Assembly: GCA_040755295.1 (NCBI GenBank)
Contig: JBFMBK010000011.1
Coordinates: forward strand, 38,030-102,029
Direction of reading: 5' to 3'
Length of the DNA: 64,000 bases
Source: Bacillota bacterium
GTDB taxonomy: Bacteria; Bacillota; Desulfotomaculia; Desulfotomaculales; Ammonificaceae
This document shows positions 52,301 to 59,915 of the stretch, piece after piece; within the stretch, counting starts at the first letter, position 1; every line of letters starts with the position of its first letter. A program made the translations under genes and the position numbers. The notes below the pieces were generated by a model. That model worked only from the letters and a program-made list of their open reading frames with translations, searched no databases and had not been told where the DNA came from.

Positions 52301-52456
52301 AGTGCTGGAATTCCCGAAACTGCTCTGGCAGGTTACGGATGTAGTGTACGGCTTTCCTAAGGCGTAGTTTATCGGCGTTTGCGCCAAAGCCGTAATAGGA
52401 AGCATTGTTGTCAGCATCAGGACGATAAGAAAAACACTTATAAACCTCTTACGCAT
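46370..52456 (-). CDS. Giant secreted multidomain binding protein (2028 residues)
   Basis: Signal peptide MRKRFISVFLIVLMLTTMLP...ALA (about 25 residues). Order seen: discoidin (F5/8 type C)-like domain at 27-175 (NYALGKPYTTSVTCQSS, WVEIQAFGPP); a jelly-roll-type region; a CBM4/9-like region (TASVWLKGTGTIFLGLRE); a duplicated module of about 100 residues (DNFKITYAKTTPANTSVSVE and DNFKISYSKTTPANTAVSVE); a repeated TTDFNGTH...DAVKL linker; a propeller-like region with short repeats (GDGNSLFYKNPQDGNKLYLL); and two C-terminal repeats of SYKNGQW-type. No anchor at the C-terminus. Excellent ribosome site GGGGGAGG before ATG 52456. Probably a surface or extracellular glycan-binding protein; no catalytic site identified. 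Confidence 0.85.
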   Translation of the reverse strand: MRKRFISVFLIVLMLTTMLPITALAQTPINYALGKPYTTSVTCQSSFGNSSTIVTDGNKYSSAYITDNGAGGSPVSLTVYLKSVYTLDKIKIWHYWADGRTCHNTKTEISEDGANWTTVFDSASSGEYKESEQGKTITFNPARVCYIRDWINGSDKDNQNRWVEIQAFGPPQTGQDVKQNLPLNDPLESTTNITGLSPGTVSLTQDKVGGNYAVKAAAGDNTTQNWVYYNLSTSDPFDITQYSQVRLWVKPGPGAKWVEFWTRDNTAGADCKILSDRDGDGVFKVGSDLQSGKWNKVTLDLTKTTSPAMVQAKNLWVHTNDSSTWYYDEISSIYSPAYNYDLSKLVNSQTQLVNGQLRFKPNGVNNYDATPTVLGSQSQAFYTKTDTSQADFQTGTADDVYADSSGTLRLQGVIGYSNTATTTADFNGTHVNTVADNDAVKLPAAPASTFSRASVKYKSDGTEVASGNPSYEAGKFSNGYHSVEGTTNRMTVNQSDVETDTTGFLIYSASTRTRDTANSWHGTASLKVETPGYGLQEGFRTTSNLVTASQTYTASVWLKGTGTIFLGLREITSGEALVGYTASAPITLTGSWQRVSVTRTFGSTGARTQLMVVTTGSVQAATFYADGLQIEQKAYATPWHIGGGTRNADSLYYTLNNPLPNEWFISGFWKTDQASTIARTNALVLAELYYDANNRVTIEYEPSTDKLRLRKWYSGTNVNLETVAISYSAGDIVAFGAAQLSSAHNDLPAGMQLWYKIGTNPIVYVSNMDTNLPIAPTRLYVGCSNVASYEANGVLDAVKLEDITVLESVGTTVNNAWAEAHLMATSAPANDEGTLLLCNFNDTLVSSRGPGCYTHSAQDVFAASIADNFKITYAKTTPANTSVSVEVKTSSDGGTTWGNWSAKNSGDLLVPNNTNLSNYRVQWQANLSTSDPSVSPSLDDVTISNGTPSTTTSTTDFNGTHSNTEAVSDAVKLVRGSFTDEFTGASGAPPDTNYFNTSIAGSGSVTRDGAGRLTVNAGTAVTGAGMLVFNKNLNKSIAQTVKVKGKCTSVNATGAFYFLGVVQNPTSPVCDTFNNFNNLRRLIVWQSDTGIFRFAYMDNSTGSWYYWNNSIWTTTTSDAFAGSLNTDYVIVLETNGTQFKLILKNADESVTHATSAWVNWSSVRDYGNPLWVTVGEPYTDYWYGSMSVDKFIGDNFVYTSSGTYTHTIQDVSGTWVADNFKISYSKTTPANTAVSVEARTSSDGGAIWSDWVARNSGEVIIPDGTNLSNYRVQWRANLSTSDQNSSPSLDDVTIGNSIQGSYTSPVMDISSGSAVAGSIISWNKADAAVGGRVVGTAKVETKLSTDGGTTYGSWQTAVNGGTISGITAATDLNNARLQYRVTLSSSDAMVSPLLYDITLSINGAAPGTPALLPSGKIRGITINSSYIDSSGQLNALVAERLLLSGVSPAVMAMSGDGNSLFYKNPQDGNKLYLLNLLTGSNTLISSIVPGDIKPNYSGAKVAFKDCYSNLYLYDRAANSTTTVSASVGVFAFQDDGTIFYYRSDTNYLHRLAPTAAPPAQNLAAGPFSYLDVPRTGNLAFFSNTTQLSKLIPTPSGWKSSALTTAAKNITGLWTNADGSLVFFKTDDGLFCYRVSARSVRKLDVTATNVVRVTDDNELAVLGPNYEYQLYDVNTDSAADITPADAVANYPFVMDSAGARMAYVTTGGLSTYYHSDVQGLDRYLLSFDGKGSWHTYKSGKWELVTDSIPTVQQFQDEGITANEINSLTADDFNKLYVDDKEIYSLDIAVYFASVDPYTTPSIKSIVVSMQGSLNSGGLEETPLQKPLYAKKQQDFNALGWRQIKRIYTVELYPRDGETYYFITTDGISCKSYKNGQWVTVDAGLFNDLETNWITLTQQGMTATALRSVPEDFLNMLLPADNFSVIYVQKVQDASTEGYTSEVDVDYVGTEFVSANLVLKVTLTDGTVKQYQGLTKSEVEDFMSWLSQRQYNKGPIFYKLVIGSATPGVTQVNEYLNYYLIQFVSVEEMQ
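48570..48845 (-). repeat. Intragenic duplicated module, copy 2
   Basis: Encodes ADNFKISYSKTTPANTAVSVE ... NLSNYRVQWRANLSTSD ... PSLDDVTIGN. Closely matches 49615-49905 at both protein and DNA level, so it is a recent in-gene duplication. Confidence 0.75.
49615..49905 (-). repeat. Intragenic duplicated module, copy 1
   Basis: Encodes ADNFKITYAKTTPANTSVSVE ... NLSNYRVQWQANLSTSD ... PSLDDVTISN, the partner of 48570-48845. Followed by TTDFNGTHSNTEAVSDAVKL, which also recurs near 51100-51210 as TTADFNGTHVNTVADNDAVKL. Confidence 0.75.
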
Positions 52457-52770
52457 AAAAAGTTCCTCCCCCTAATTCCATAATATTCCGGCAATTTATC
52501 TGGGTATTTTTATTTAATAATTGGTTAGCTGTGCTTGTCAAGAATAATTTGTCACAATAAGTTTAGTACTAGGAAATACTTTAGTATAATACCATTTATG
52601 GTATTAAATAACGACGCTCATCGACATATTCTGAGCCGGTTCTTTGACGCCAAGATACGTATAATGGCAAGAAAAATAAAGGATACAGAGAGAATTTGAA
52701 CCACGGAAGCAGATGGAAAATCCAGTAATGCGGAATGATGAATGGGGGCAGGGAGGCAGGGGCAGGATCT
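52457..52770. other. Upstream region of the giant secreted protein
   Basis: About 300 AT-rich bases containing the promoter region of the minus-strand gene; a -35/-10 pair was not assigned. A small repeat fragment (CTTTGACGCCAAGATACG) appears near 52640. No gene. Confidence 0.4.
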
Positions 52771-52860
52771 GAACCACGGATTAACACAGATGGTCACAGA
52801 TAAGGGATAATATAAACCAATCCTAATCCGTGCCTATCCGTGTTCATCTGTGTGTGGTTA
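52771..52860. repeat. Hairpin repeat, family C, copy 4
   Basis: GAACCACGGATTAACACAGA left and AATCCGTGCCTATCCGTGTTC ... right, inverted arms about 30 bases apart, between the TPR gene and the giant secreted protein gene. Confidence 0.75.
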
Positions 52861-52900
52861 AATATTGTTTCCCGCTCGTCCAAATTAGGGCTAAACTATT

Positions 52901-54028
52901 TTATATCCCGAGCGCCTGGCGGTAGCAGTCCACCGCCTCGCTCTCCCGTCCGAGTTCCGCCATGATGCTAGCCTTAAGGCTTAACACCCGGTGGTCCGCG
53001 GGGTGTTTCTGGTCGAGCCAAGTGCATACGGTAAGGGCCTCTTCATAGCGTCCCAGTTCCGCAAGGCACGCCGCCCGGTTCAGCAGGAAGACCTCGCTGC
53101 CGGGACCGGCCGAATCCGCGGCTTTCGTGTAGGCATCCAGGGCTTTCTGCTTTTGTCCCGCCGCTTCCTGGATCACGGCAAGGTTGTTGACTATTATCCC
53201 GTCGTCGCTCTTTGCCGCCAGATCGGTCATAATCCGCTCCGCCTCTTTTATCCGGCGCAGCTTATAATAACAGGCCGCCAGGTTCGTCCCCGCCACAACG
53301 TCATCCGGGGCCAGTTCCCGCGCCAGAAGAAAACAGGCCGCGGCTTCTTCATAGCACCTCAAGTGAAACAGGCTGAAGCCCTTGTTGTTGAGCACGTGTG
53401 CGCTATCGCCCCCGCCTAGGCGCTGCCCGCGTTCATAGTGATCAAGCGCTTCGCCGTACCGGCCAAGCAGGTTTAACGCGTGGGCCGTGTTCAACGTAAC
53501 GGAAAGGTCGGCGCCGCCCGCCATTTCGGCTTCCTTAAGTATCCGGGTCGATTCCGCCGCCTCACCCAGGGAGAGAAGGCACAGAGCCTTCTGGTTGAGC
53601 ACCGTGCTGTTGTAACACCCCGCGGAAAGGGCGCGGTTGAAAAACGCCAACGCCTGCGCCGGCTCATTCCGTTTCAGCAGCCAGCTTCCCGCCGCCGCCA
53701 GCACCCAACCGAGGTCTCTCGGTGACACTCCCGTCTCTCTATCCGCAAAACGCGCCGGATTAAACTTCCCTTTCTTCCATCCCGCCGGGCAGGCGACCCG
53801 AAGATGCGTAACCGCCTGGTCAAGCTTACCCAGCTTAAAACAAAGCCGGCCCGCCCGAAAGTTCAGGTCCACACTGCCGGGTTCCGCCTTCAGAGCGCGC
53901 CTGACCAACCGGAGCGCAGCTTCGTTCATGCCTGCCCGCTCGCAGGCGCCTGCCCCGCCCAAAAGCAGGCTGGGCCGGACGAGATGCCTTTTCAACGCCG
54001 CCCATGGGCTGCCGAATATTATAAACAC
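52901..54028 (-). CDS. Tetratricopeptide-repeat (TPR) protein
   Basis: About 375 residues of consecutive TPR-type helix pairs (AALRLVRRALKAEPGSVDLNFRAGRLCFKLGKLDQAV, then GRYGEALDHYERGQRLGGGDSAHVLNNKGFSLFHLRCYEEAAACF, then GRYEEALTVCTWLDQKHPADHRVLSLKASIMAELGRESEA). The start is GTG 54028 (MFIIFGSPWAAL), 8 bases after GGAGG; the open frame reaches 54076 without a ribosome site and enters repeat sequence. No signal peptide, so probably a cytoplasmic protein-interaction scaffold. Partner unknown. Confidence 0.88.
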   Translation of the reverse strand: MFIIFGSPWAALKRHLVRPSLLLGGAGACERAGMNEAALRLVRRALKAEPGSVDLNFRAGRLCFKLGKLDQAVTHLRVACPAGWKKGKFNPARFADRETGVSPRDLGWVLAAAGSWLLKRNEPAQALAFFNRALSAGCYNSTVLNQKALCLLSLGEAAESTRILKEAEMAGGADLSVTLNTAHALNLLGRYGEALDHYERGQRLGGGDSAHVLNNKGFSLFHLRCYEEAAACFLLARELAPDDVVAGTNLAACYYKLRRIKEAERIMTDLAAKSDDGIIVNNLAVIQEAAGQKQKALDAYTKAADSAGPGSEVFLLNRAACLAELGRYEEALTVCTWLDQKHPADHRVLSLKASIMAELGRESEAVDCYRQALGI

Positions 54029-54073
54029 AGTGTAATCCTCCCTCAAAAAATAGATAGTACATCTTTCGTTAGA

Positions 54074-54200
54074 CACCGCGATAAATAACGCATTGCGGCG
54101 TTAGACCGCCTGAGCCGAATCCTCACGTACCTCCCAGTACGCTCCGGTTCGTCTCAACCGGTCTGCCTTGCACTGCATTACTTCTCACGGCGTTCCGCTT
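54074..54200. repeat. MITE-like element, copy 5, lacking terminal repeats
   Basis: CGCGATAAATAACGCATTGC ... CCGAATCCTCACGTAC ... GCTCCGGTTCGTCTC ... TTGCACTGCATTACTTCTC match copies 1 and 2, but neither inverted end is present. It covers the region upstream of the TPR gene. Confidence 0.7.
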
Positions 54201-54205
54201 TTGTT

Positions 54206-54535
54206 ACATTATTGCTTCTGAGCAACACGCTTACGGGTATAATTTTATCTTCCTTCGTTGTTCCGCCGTGAACGATACTCAAGGACTCTTCAAATAATAG
54301 TGATGAGTGTGGAATGATCGATCGGAACGCTCCCGCGTTATGAATGCCTGGCTGAAATATTGTACGTTGTCCAGAAAAATCCTTCCAGATACTGGGATAA
54401 ACCGTGCGACAAAACCCCGCTTCCTTCACGCCTATTGTTGAAAAATAACACGTCCGGCCCCCATCTCTTGCAACCTGCGGAAATCGTGATATGCTTAATG
54501 ATTGTAAGAAAAATCTACACCGGTAAGGGTAATGG
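54206..54535. other. Gene-free stretch upstream of the polysaccharide operon
   Basis: About 330 bases with no coding frame or recognisable RNA. It presumably holds the promoter of the operon starting at 54536. Confidence 0.4.
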
Positions 54536-55300
54536 ATGCTTACTTCTAATGAGACACTGAGCGGAAAGGTGACGCTCGTCACCGGCGGCGGCAGGGGCAT
54601 CGGGGCGGCGATCTGCACGGAGTTGGCGCGCCACGGCGCAAGCGTAATTGTGAACTATCTTACTTCGGCCCGGGACGCCGAGAACGTAGCGGCGGCCTGC
54701 CGGGAGTACGGCGGGAACGCCATGACCTTCCGGGCCGATGTCGCAGATCCGTCATCCGTGGAAAAGCTTTTCGACGCCGCGGAAAAATCGCTGGGCCCCG
54801 TCGATATTTTGGTTAACAACGCCGGTCTGGGACTGCGCAAACTGGTTGTGGAAACCGGTGACGAAGAATGGGCGAGGCTTGTCGAGGTTAACCTTTCCGG
54901 GGCGTTTTATTGCTGCCGGCGCGCTCTTGACGGAATGATCCGCCGCCGTTGGGGCCGGATAGTTAACATAACATCAGTCTTCGGAATCACGGGCGCTTCC
55001 TGTGAGGCCGCGTACGCCGCCACCAAGGGAGGTTTGATCGCCCTTACCAAGTCGCTGGCGCGCGAGGCGGGCAGCGCCGGAATCACGGTGAACGCCGTAG
55101 CCCCCGGCCCCGTCCAGACGGATATGCTCCCGAAAGGACTTTCCCCCGAAGAAATCGCCGGACTTGCCGCTTCCATCCCCGCGGGCAGACTGGGCACCCC
55201 CCGCGACGTCGCCGGCGCCTGCGCCTTCCTCGCCTCTCCGGACGCAGCCTTCATCAACGGGCAGGTCCTGCGCGTCGACGGCGGCTGGCTGACCACGTAG
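54536..55300 (+). CDS. Short-chain dehydrogenase/reductase (FabG-like)
   Basis: 254 residues. Rossmann SDR with LVTGGGRGIGAAIC (TGxxxGxG), VDILVNNAGLG (NNAG), the catalytic Ser in VNITSVFG, YAATK (YxxxK), and the C-terminal FINGQVLRVDGGW seen in 3-oxoacyl-ACP reductases. It may be a FabG paralogue or another NAD(P)H-dependent reductase; being upstream of sugar genes does not define the substrate. Start ATG 54536 with AAGGG nearby. Confidence 0.85.
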   Translation: MLTSNETLSGKVTLVTGGGRGIGAAICTELARHGASVIVNYLTSARDAENVAAACREYGGNAMTFRADVADPSSVEKLFDAAEKSLGPVDILVNNAGLGLRKLVVETGDEEWARLVEVNLSGAFYCCRRALDGMIRRRWGRIVNITSVFGITGASCEAAYAATKGGLIALTKSLAREAGSAGITVNAVAPGPVQTDMLPKGLSPEEIAGLAASIPAGRLGTPRDVAGACAFLASPDAAFINGQVLRVDGGWLTT

Positions 55301-55449
55301 CCTATCCTCATTCCCCAGGAATGTTCTAAAGCTGATAGTAATTAACACTGGCAACGATAAGATACCAGAAGGAAAAACAGATTTTCCGGTGAACCTTGTA
55401 GAAAACCCGTATATTTTCAAAAAACAGCAGCAATAAACAGGAGAATGCA

Positions 55450-56478
55450 ATGAACGAAAACTTTGCCATTAAACCGGGCGCGAAAATTCTGGTCACGGGA
55501 TGCGCCGGATTCATAGCGTCCAGGGTGACGGAATTGCTTCTGGCGCAGGGATGCTCCGTTTCCGGGATAGACAGCCTCAACGACGCTTATGATGTCACGA
55601 TGAAAGAATGGCGTCTTAACCGGTTAAAACAACTTGACGGATTTCGTTTTTATCAGGCGGATATTTCTGGTCTCCAAGAATTGAGACAGCTTTTTAACAC
55701 GGCATACGTCTCCTCAGATGCCGTCGGCGCGCCGTTCGACGCCGTCATCAACCTCGCCGCCCGGGCAGGCGTGCGGCAATCGGTGGCCAATCCCTGGGTG
55801 TACGTCGACACCAACGTCACCGGCACCCTGAACCTGCTCGAACTCTGCCGGGAATTCGGCGTTAAGAAATTTATCCAGGCCTCAACTTCAAGCTTATACG
55901 GCAAGGACAACGCCATGCCTTACCGCGAGGACGCCAACACCGATAATCCCCTCTCGCCGTACGCGGCTTCCAAGAAGGCGGCGGAAGCGCTTTGCTACAC
56001 CTACCATTATCTTTACGGCATCGACGTGACGGTGCTGCGCTATTTTACCGTTTACGGCCCCGCCGGAAGACCGGACATGAGCTTCTTCCGGTTCATTCAG
56101 TGGATCAACGAAGAAAAGCCGCTGCTTATTTACGGCGACGGACAACAATCCCGCGATTTCACCTACGTCGACGACATAGCGCACGGCACAATCGCCGCCC
56201 TGCGGCCGCTGGGCTACGAAACAATCAACCTCGGATCGGACAGACCCGTTGTGCTGCTGGACGCCGTGCGGCTCATTGAAGAGCTTCTCGCCAAGAAGGC
56301 GAAGTTGGAGTTTCAAAGCCCCCAACCGGCGGATGTCACGGCTACATGGGCCGACATCAACAAAGCCCGGAACCTGCTCGGCTGGGAACCGGGAGTAACC
56401 ATCGAGGAAGGCCTTAGAGAAACCTGCCGCTGGTACCGGGAAAACCGGAACTGGGCTAAAGAAGTGAGGGTACTGTAA
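55450..56478 (+). CDS. NAD-dependent nucleotide-sugar epimerase (UDP-glucuronate 4-epimerase-like)
   Basis: 342 residues, extended SDR. ILVTGCAGFIASRVTELLL (NAD-binding Gly motif), INLAARAGVRQSVANPWVYVDTNV, catalytic YAASK, and FTVYGPAGRPDMSFFRF, RDFTYVDDIAHG typical of UDP-glucuronate epimerases (CapI/WbpP-like). CAGGAG 6 bases before ATG. Three bases separate it from the UDP-sugar dehydrogenase gene, so together they could make a UDP-hexuronic acid and its epimer for a capsule or exopolysaccharide. Substrate assignment (GlcA versus GlcNAcA) is uncertain. Confidence 0.88.
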   Translation: MNENFAIKPGAKILVTGCAGFIASRVTELLLAQGCSVSGIDSLNDAYDVTMKEWRLNRLKQLDGFRFYQADISGLQELRQLFNTAYVSSDAVGAPFDAVINLAARAGVRQSVANPWVYVDTNVTGTLNLLELCREFGVKKFIQASTSSLYGKDNAMPYREDANTDNPLSPYAASKKAAEALCYTYHYLYGIDVTVLRYFTVYGPAGRPDMSFFRFIQWINEEKPLLIYGDGQQSRDFTYVDDIAHGTIAALRPLGYETINLGSDRPVVLLDAVRLIEELLAKKAKLEFQSPQPADVTATWADINKARNLLGWEPGVTIEEGLRETCRWYRENRNWAKEVRVL

Positions 56479-56481
56479 GAA

Positions 56482-57777
56482 ATGAATCCTAAGTGTATCG
56501 CCGTCGTTGGGTTAGGTTATGTGGGGCTCGCGCTTGCCGTGGAGTTTGGAAAGGCGCTCCAAACCATCGGCTTTGACATAAATCCGGAACGCGTTGAAGC
56601 ACTCCGCAAAGGATATGACGATAATGACGAGCTTAAAGGAGCGGACCTGCGTCCTCCCCATCTTACTTTTACTGCCGATCCCGTGGAATTGCGCCAGGCT
56701 GAATTCATTATCATAGCCGTACCCACACCCGTAGACGGCCACAATAGGCCTGATTTCAAACATCTGGTTGAAGCAAGCCGTTTGGTGGGACGAAACCTGG
56801 TTCCGGGGACAACCGTGGTTTACGAATCCACCGTATATCCGGGCGTGACCGAAGAGATCTGCGTCCCTATTTTGGAGCGGGAGTCGGGACTACGTGGCGG
56901 AAAAGACTTCAAAATCGGCTACTCCCCGGAACGCATTAATCCCGGGGATTCAGAGCACACCCTGGCAAACGTAGTGAAAGTGGTGGCGGCTCAAGATGAG
57001 GAAACACTGGCGCAGGTTGCCGGTGTTTATGAACTGATCATAAAGGCGGGCGTGTATAAGGCTCCCGATATCAGGACGGCGGAAGCGGCGAAGGCGATCG
57101 AGAATATTCAGCGAGACCTGAACATCGCCCTGATGAACGAGCTGGCCATGATTTTTCACCGGCTCGGACTCGATACACAGGAAGTTCTTAAAGCGGCGGG
57201 TACAAAATGGAATTTTATCCCTTTCCAACCGGGATTGGTCGGAGGGCACTGCATCCCCGTTGATCCTTATTACCTGACATTCAAAGCGGAAGCAACCGGG
57301 TACCATCCCGAGGTCATCCTTGCAGGACGCCGGATCAACGATGAGATGGGATATTATATCAGCCGCGAAACCGTAAGACTCATGATTAACGCCGGGAAAA
57401 CGGTGCGAAACGCAAATGTGCTGGTGCTGGGCGTTACGTTTAAAGAGAATGTGCGGGATGTACGCAATACGCGGATAACGGATCTGGTCCGGGAACTTGA
57501 AGGGTACGAAATTAAGGTCGCCGTTCACGATCCGCTGGTGGAACCCGAAAAAATCAGCGCCATGGGACTGGTTCCCGTTCCTGATCCTTTTAAAGAAAAA
57601 ATCTGCTATGATGCGGTTATTGTGGCGGTACCGCACAAGGTTTTCCGGAAAAAAAGAACTATAGAGTTCGTTGATCTCTTGAGGAAAAACGGCGGACCCG
57701 GCGTACTCGTCGATGTCCGCAGGATTATACCCAAGGAAGACCTGGCGGATTCGGACGTCCTGTATTGGGGCTTATGA
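56482..57777 (+). CDS. UDP-sugar 6-dehydrogenase (VipA/WbpA-type)
   Basis: 431 residues. Two-step NAD oxidation of a UDP-sugar C6 alcohol to the acid. Motifs: GLGYVGLALAVEFGK, VPTPVDGHNRPDF, YESTVYPGVTEEIC, the linker TAEAAKAIENIQRDLNIALMNELA and the catalytic Cys in GLVGGHCIPVDPYYL. The central helix sequence and the DFKHL segment are those of the UDP-GlcNAc dehydrogenase subgroup rather than UDP-glucose dehydrogenase. Tight linkage to the epimerase upstream and a 4-base overlap with the next gene show an operon. Confidence 0.9.
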   Translation: MNPKCIAVVGLGYVGLALAVEFGKALQTIGFDINPERVEALRKGYDDNDELKGADLRPPHLTFTADPVELRQAEFIIIAVPTPVDGHNRPDFKHLVEASRLVGRNLVPGTTVVYESTVYPGVTEEICVPILERESGLRGGKDFKIGYSPERINPGDSEHTLANVVKVVAAQDEETLAQVAGVYELIIKAGVYKAPDIRTAEAAKAIENIQRDLNIALMNELAMIFHRLGLDTQEVLKAAGTKWNFIPFQPGLVGGHCIPVDPYYLTFKAEATGYHPEVILAGRRINDEMGYYISRETVRLMINAGKTVRNANVLVLGVTFKENVRDVRNTRITDLVRELEGYEIKVAVHDPLVEPEKISAMGLVPVPDPFKEKICYDAVIVAVPHKVFRKKRTIEFVDLLRKNGGPGVLVDVRRIIPKEDLADSDVLYWGL

Positions 57778-58964
57778 CGGATCGAAAGACAGTAGCAGGA
57801 AAAAAGGAAATGGAAGTTCTCTTTGTAACCGGGATCTTCCCGCCGGATATCGGAGGACCCGCCACCTATGTACCGGTTATGGCCGGGGCGCTGAGTGAGC
57901 GCGGACACCGGGTGAAAGTGCTGACCACCAGCGAGCCGCACGATATGAAGCATGATGACGGCGTTTTCCCTTTCCCCGTTGTAAGAGTTAATAGAAGACT
58001 TCCTTTATTGCGGCGGACGGTCGATTTCACCCGGAGGGTTATTCGGCTGGGACGCGACGCTGACGTTATCTATGCCAACGGCATGCATCTTGAATGCGTG
58101 CTCGCCAATATATTTGTACGCAAGCCGCTGGTGATGAAAATCGTCGGCGACGAAGCCTGGGAAAGGGCCACCCGTAAAGGCTGGACCACGGACGGTTTCG
58201 ACGATTTCCAGAACAGGCGCCAGAAATGGCCCGCCGAACTCAATAAACGCTTGCGTTCCTGGGTCACGCGCCGGGCGGACCGGGTAATTGCCCCGAGCGA
58301 GTATCTCAAGCGCAATGTTGTCGATTGGGGCGTCCCCGAGGGCAACTGTATCGTGGTTTATAACGCCGTTGAACCGCCCAAAGCTGTCGCGCCGGCTGTG
58401 ATACCATTGATAACACCGGTTAAACTTGTTACGGTCGGGCGGCTGGTTCCCTGGAAGCATGTGGACGGAATAATCGGTTCACTAAGGAGTTTAACCGAAG
58501 CCGGTTTGGTCTTGGTCGGTGACGGCCCGGAACGACAGCGATTGGAGAGAATAGCGCAAGCCCAAGGGTCTATCGATCGTATTTATTTTACGGGGCAACG
58601 TAGCAAGGACGAAACACAATCGCTGATTGCCGCGTGCAACATCTTCGTATTGAATTCTTCCTATGAAGGACTGCCGCACGTTGTTGTAGAGGCAATGCAG
58701 TTGGGACTGCCGGTTGTGGCCACAGCGGCGGGAGGCACGCCGGAAGTGATAAAGGACGGCGAAACAGGTTTACTTATTCCACCAGGCGATAACAATGCTT
58801 TAAGCAAGGCGCTTGTTCTATTGATCAAGGACACCGATCTACGCACCCGACTGGCTGAAAACGCTAAAACCGTTCTTAAACAGTTCAGCTATCCGTTTAT
58901 GGTGGTCGAGACGGAACAAGCGCTTATGCAAGCCATAAAAAGTGGGGAAATCAAGATCAAGTGA
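57774..58964 (+). CDS. Glycosyltransferase family 4
   Basis: About 396 residues. N-terminal FVTGIFPPDIGGPATYVP with the glycine-rich acceptor-side loop, KLVTVGRLVPWKHVDGII and FVLNSSYEGLPHVVVEAMQLGLPVVATAAGGTPEVI with the E-x7-E motif of GT4. Start ATG 57774 overlaps the upstream stop (ATGA); a second Met at 57810 (MEVLFVTG) with GGAAATGG is possible. Transfers an activated sugar to a growing glycan, cytoplasmic face. Confidence 0.9.
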   Translation: MTDRKTVAGKKEMEVLFVTGIFPPDIGGPATYVPVMAGALSERGHRVKVLTTSEPHDMKHDDGVFPFPVVRVNRRLPLLRRTVDFTRRVIRLGRDADVIYANGMHLECVLANIFVRKPLVMKIVGDEAWERATRKGWTTDGFDDFQNRRQKWPAELNKRLRSWVTRRADRVIAPSEYLKRNVVDWGVPEGNCIVVYNAVEPPKAVAPAVIPLITPVKLVTVGRLVPWKHVDGIIGSLRSLTEAGLVLVGDGPERQRLERIAQAQGSIDRIYFTGQRSKDETQSLIAACNIFVLNSSYEGLPHVVVEAMQLGLPVVATAAGGTPEVIKDGETGLLIPPGDNNALSKALVLLIKDTDLRTRLAENAKTVLKQFSYPFMVVETEQALMQAIKSGEIKIK

Positions 58965-59023
58965 GTACGGAGTCGAACTAATTGTGGTGGTAACTACAAG
59001 GAAAGGGCAGGAAGCCATTCGGA

Positions 59024-59914
59024 ATGGTACGGCTCTTAAAGACTGAAGAAGGGTACAAAAGGTTGCTCTGGCTTAAACCCATAGGCGACTTAGACGGGCT
59101 ATGGGATGATACTTGGCTGGAGCAGACTTCACCGGAGAAGTTAACGTCCTGGGTTACACGTCAACGAGTATTTAAAGTAATCACAAACCATCTACCCGAC
59201 CAAGCTAAAGTTGTTGAAGCCGGTTGTGGTTTGGGACATTGGGTCTGTGCCTTGCGACAATGCGGCTATAACGCGGTCGGTATTGACACGAGCAGGGTCG
59301 GTATAGAGAACGGCCGCCGGTTGTACAATCTGAATCAGGATATCCTCAGGGAAGGAAACGTCCTTGCTCTGGAATACTTGGACAACTCTTTTGATGCTTA
59401 CGTCTCTTTGGGAGTAGTAGAGCATTTTCTGGAAGGACCGGTCTTGGCTTTAAAAGAGGCCCATCGTGTACTAAAAGAAGGCGGTTTATTGTTTTGCAGT
59501 GTTCCCTATTTAAATTTGCTCCGAATCATGTTCACGGAGCGCTTTGACCCGAACATGTCAGATACATCCGGTTACGGCTTTTACCAATGGAGCTTTACTA
59601 AGGAAGAAATGGAGGCAACGCTTAAATCAGCAGGTTTTGAGGTAATCCGAATTTTCCCGTACGCAACAATTAAAACTTTTTGGGAAGTGATACCGGGCTT
59701 TAGGTCGGTTACAGACCGGATAATGGCGAGAGCAACCGCCGTCAACGCAAGTAATTTAGAAAAAGCTAAAATAAGCAGCCCCAGGCCGTCAGTAACGATT
59801 AAGAGTTTATTAAAGGGAAGCGCCGCTCTTTTATTAGAAGGTTTACTTACAAGAAAGCTGGCGGGACACATGTGCATGTATGTCTGTAAAAAGAAACGAG
59901 GCAGTAGGCTTTAG
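59024..59914 (+). CDS. SAM-dependent methyltransferase in the glycan operon
   Basis: 296 residues, class I fold: VVEAGCGLGHWVCALRQCG (motif I), VGIDTSRVGIENG (acidic loop), VSLGVVEHFLEGP and VLKEGGLLFCSVPYLNLLR. Probably methylates a sugar or lipid-linked glycan intermediate. A hydrophobic segment near the C-terminus (SAALLLEGLL) might associate with the membrane. It overlaps the region of the next gene's upstream frame. Confidence 0.85.
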   Translation: MVRLLKTEEGYKRLLWLKPIGDLDGLWDDTWLEQTSPEKLTSWVTRQRVFKVITNHLPDQAKVVEAGCGLGHWVCALRQCGYNAVGIDTSRVGIENGRRLYNLNQDILREGNVLALEYLDNSFDAYVSLGVVEHFLEGPVLALKEAHRVLKEGGLLFCSVPYLNLLRIMFTERFDPNMSDTSGYGFYQWSFTKEEMEATLKSAGFEVIRIFPYATIKTFWEVIPGFRSVTDRIMARATAVNASNLEKAKISSPRPSVTIKSLLKGSAALLLEGLLTRKLAGHMCMYVCKKKRGSRL

Positions 59915-59915
59915 G

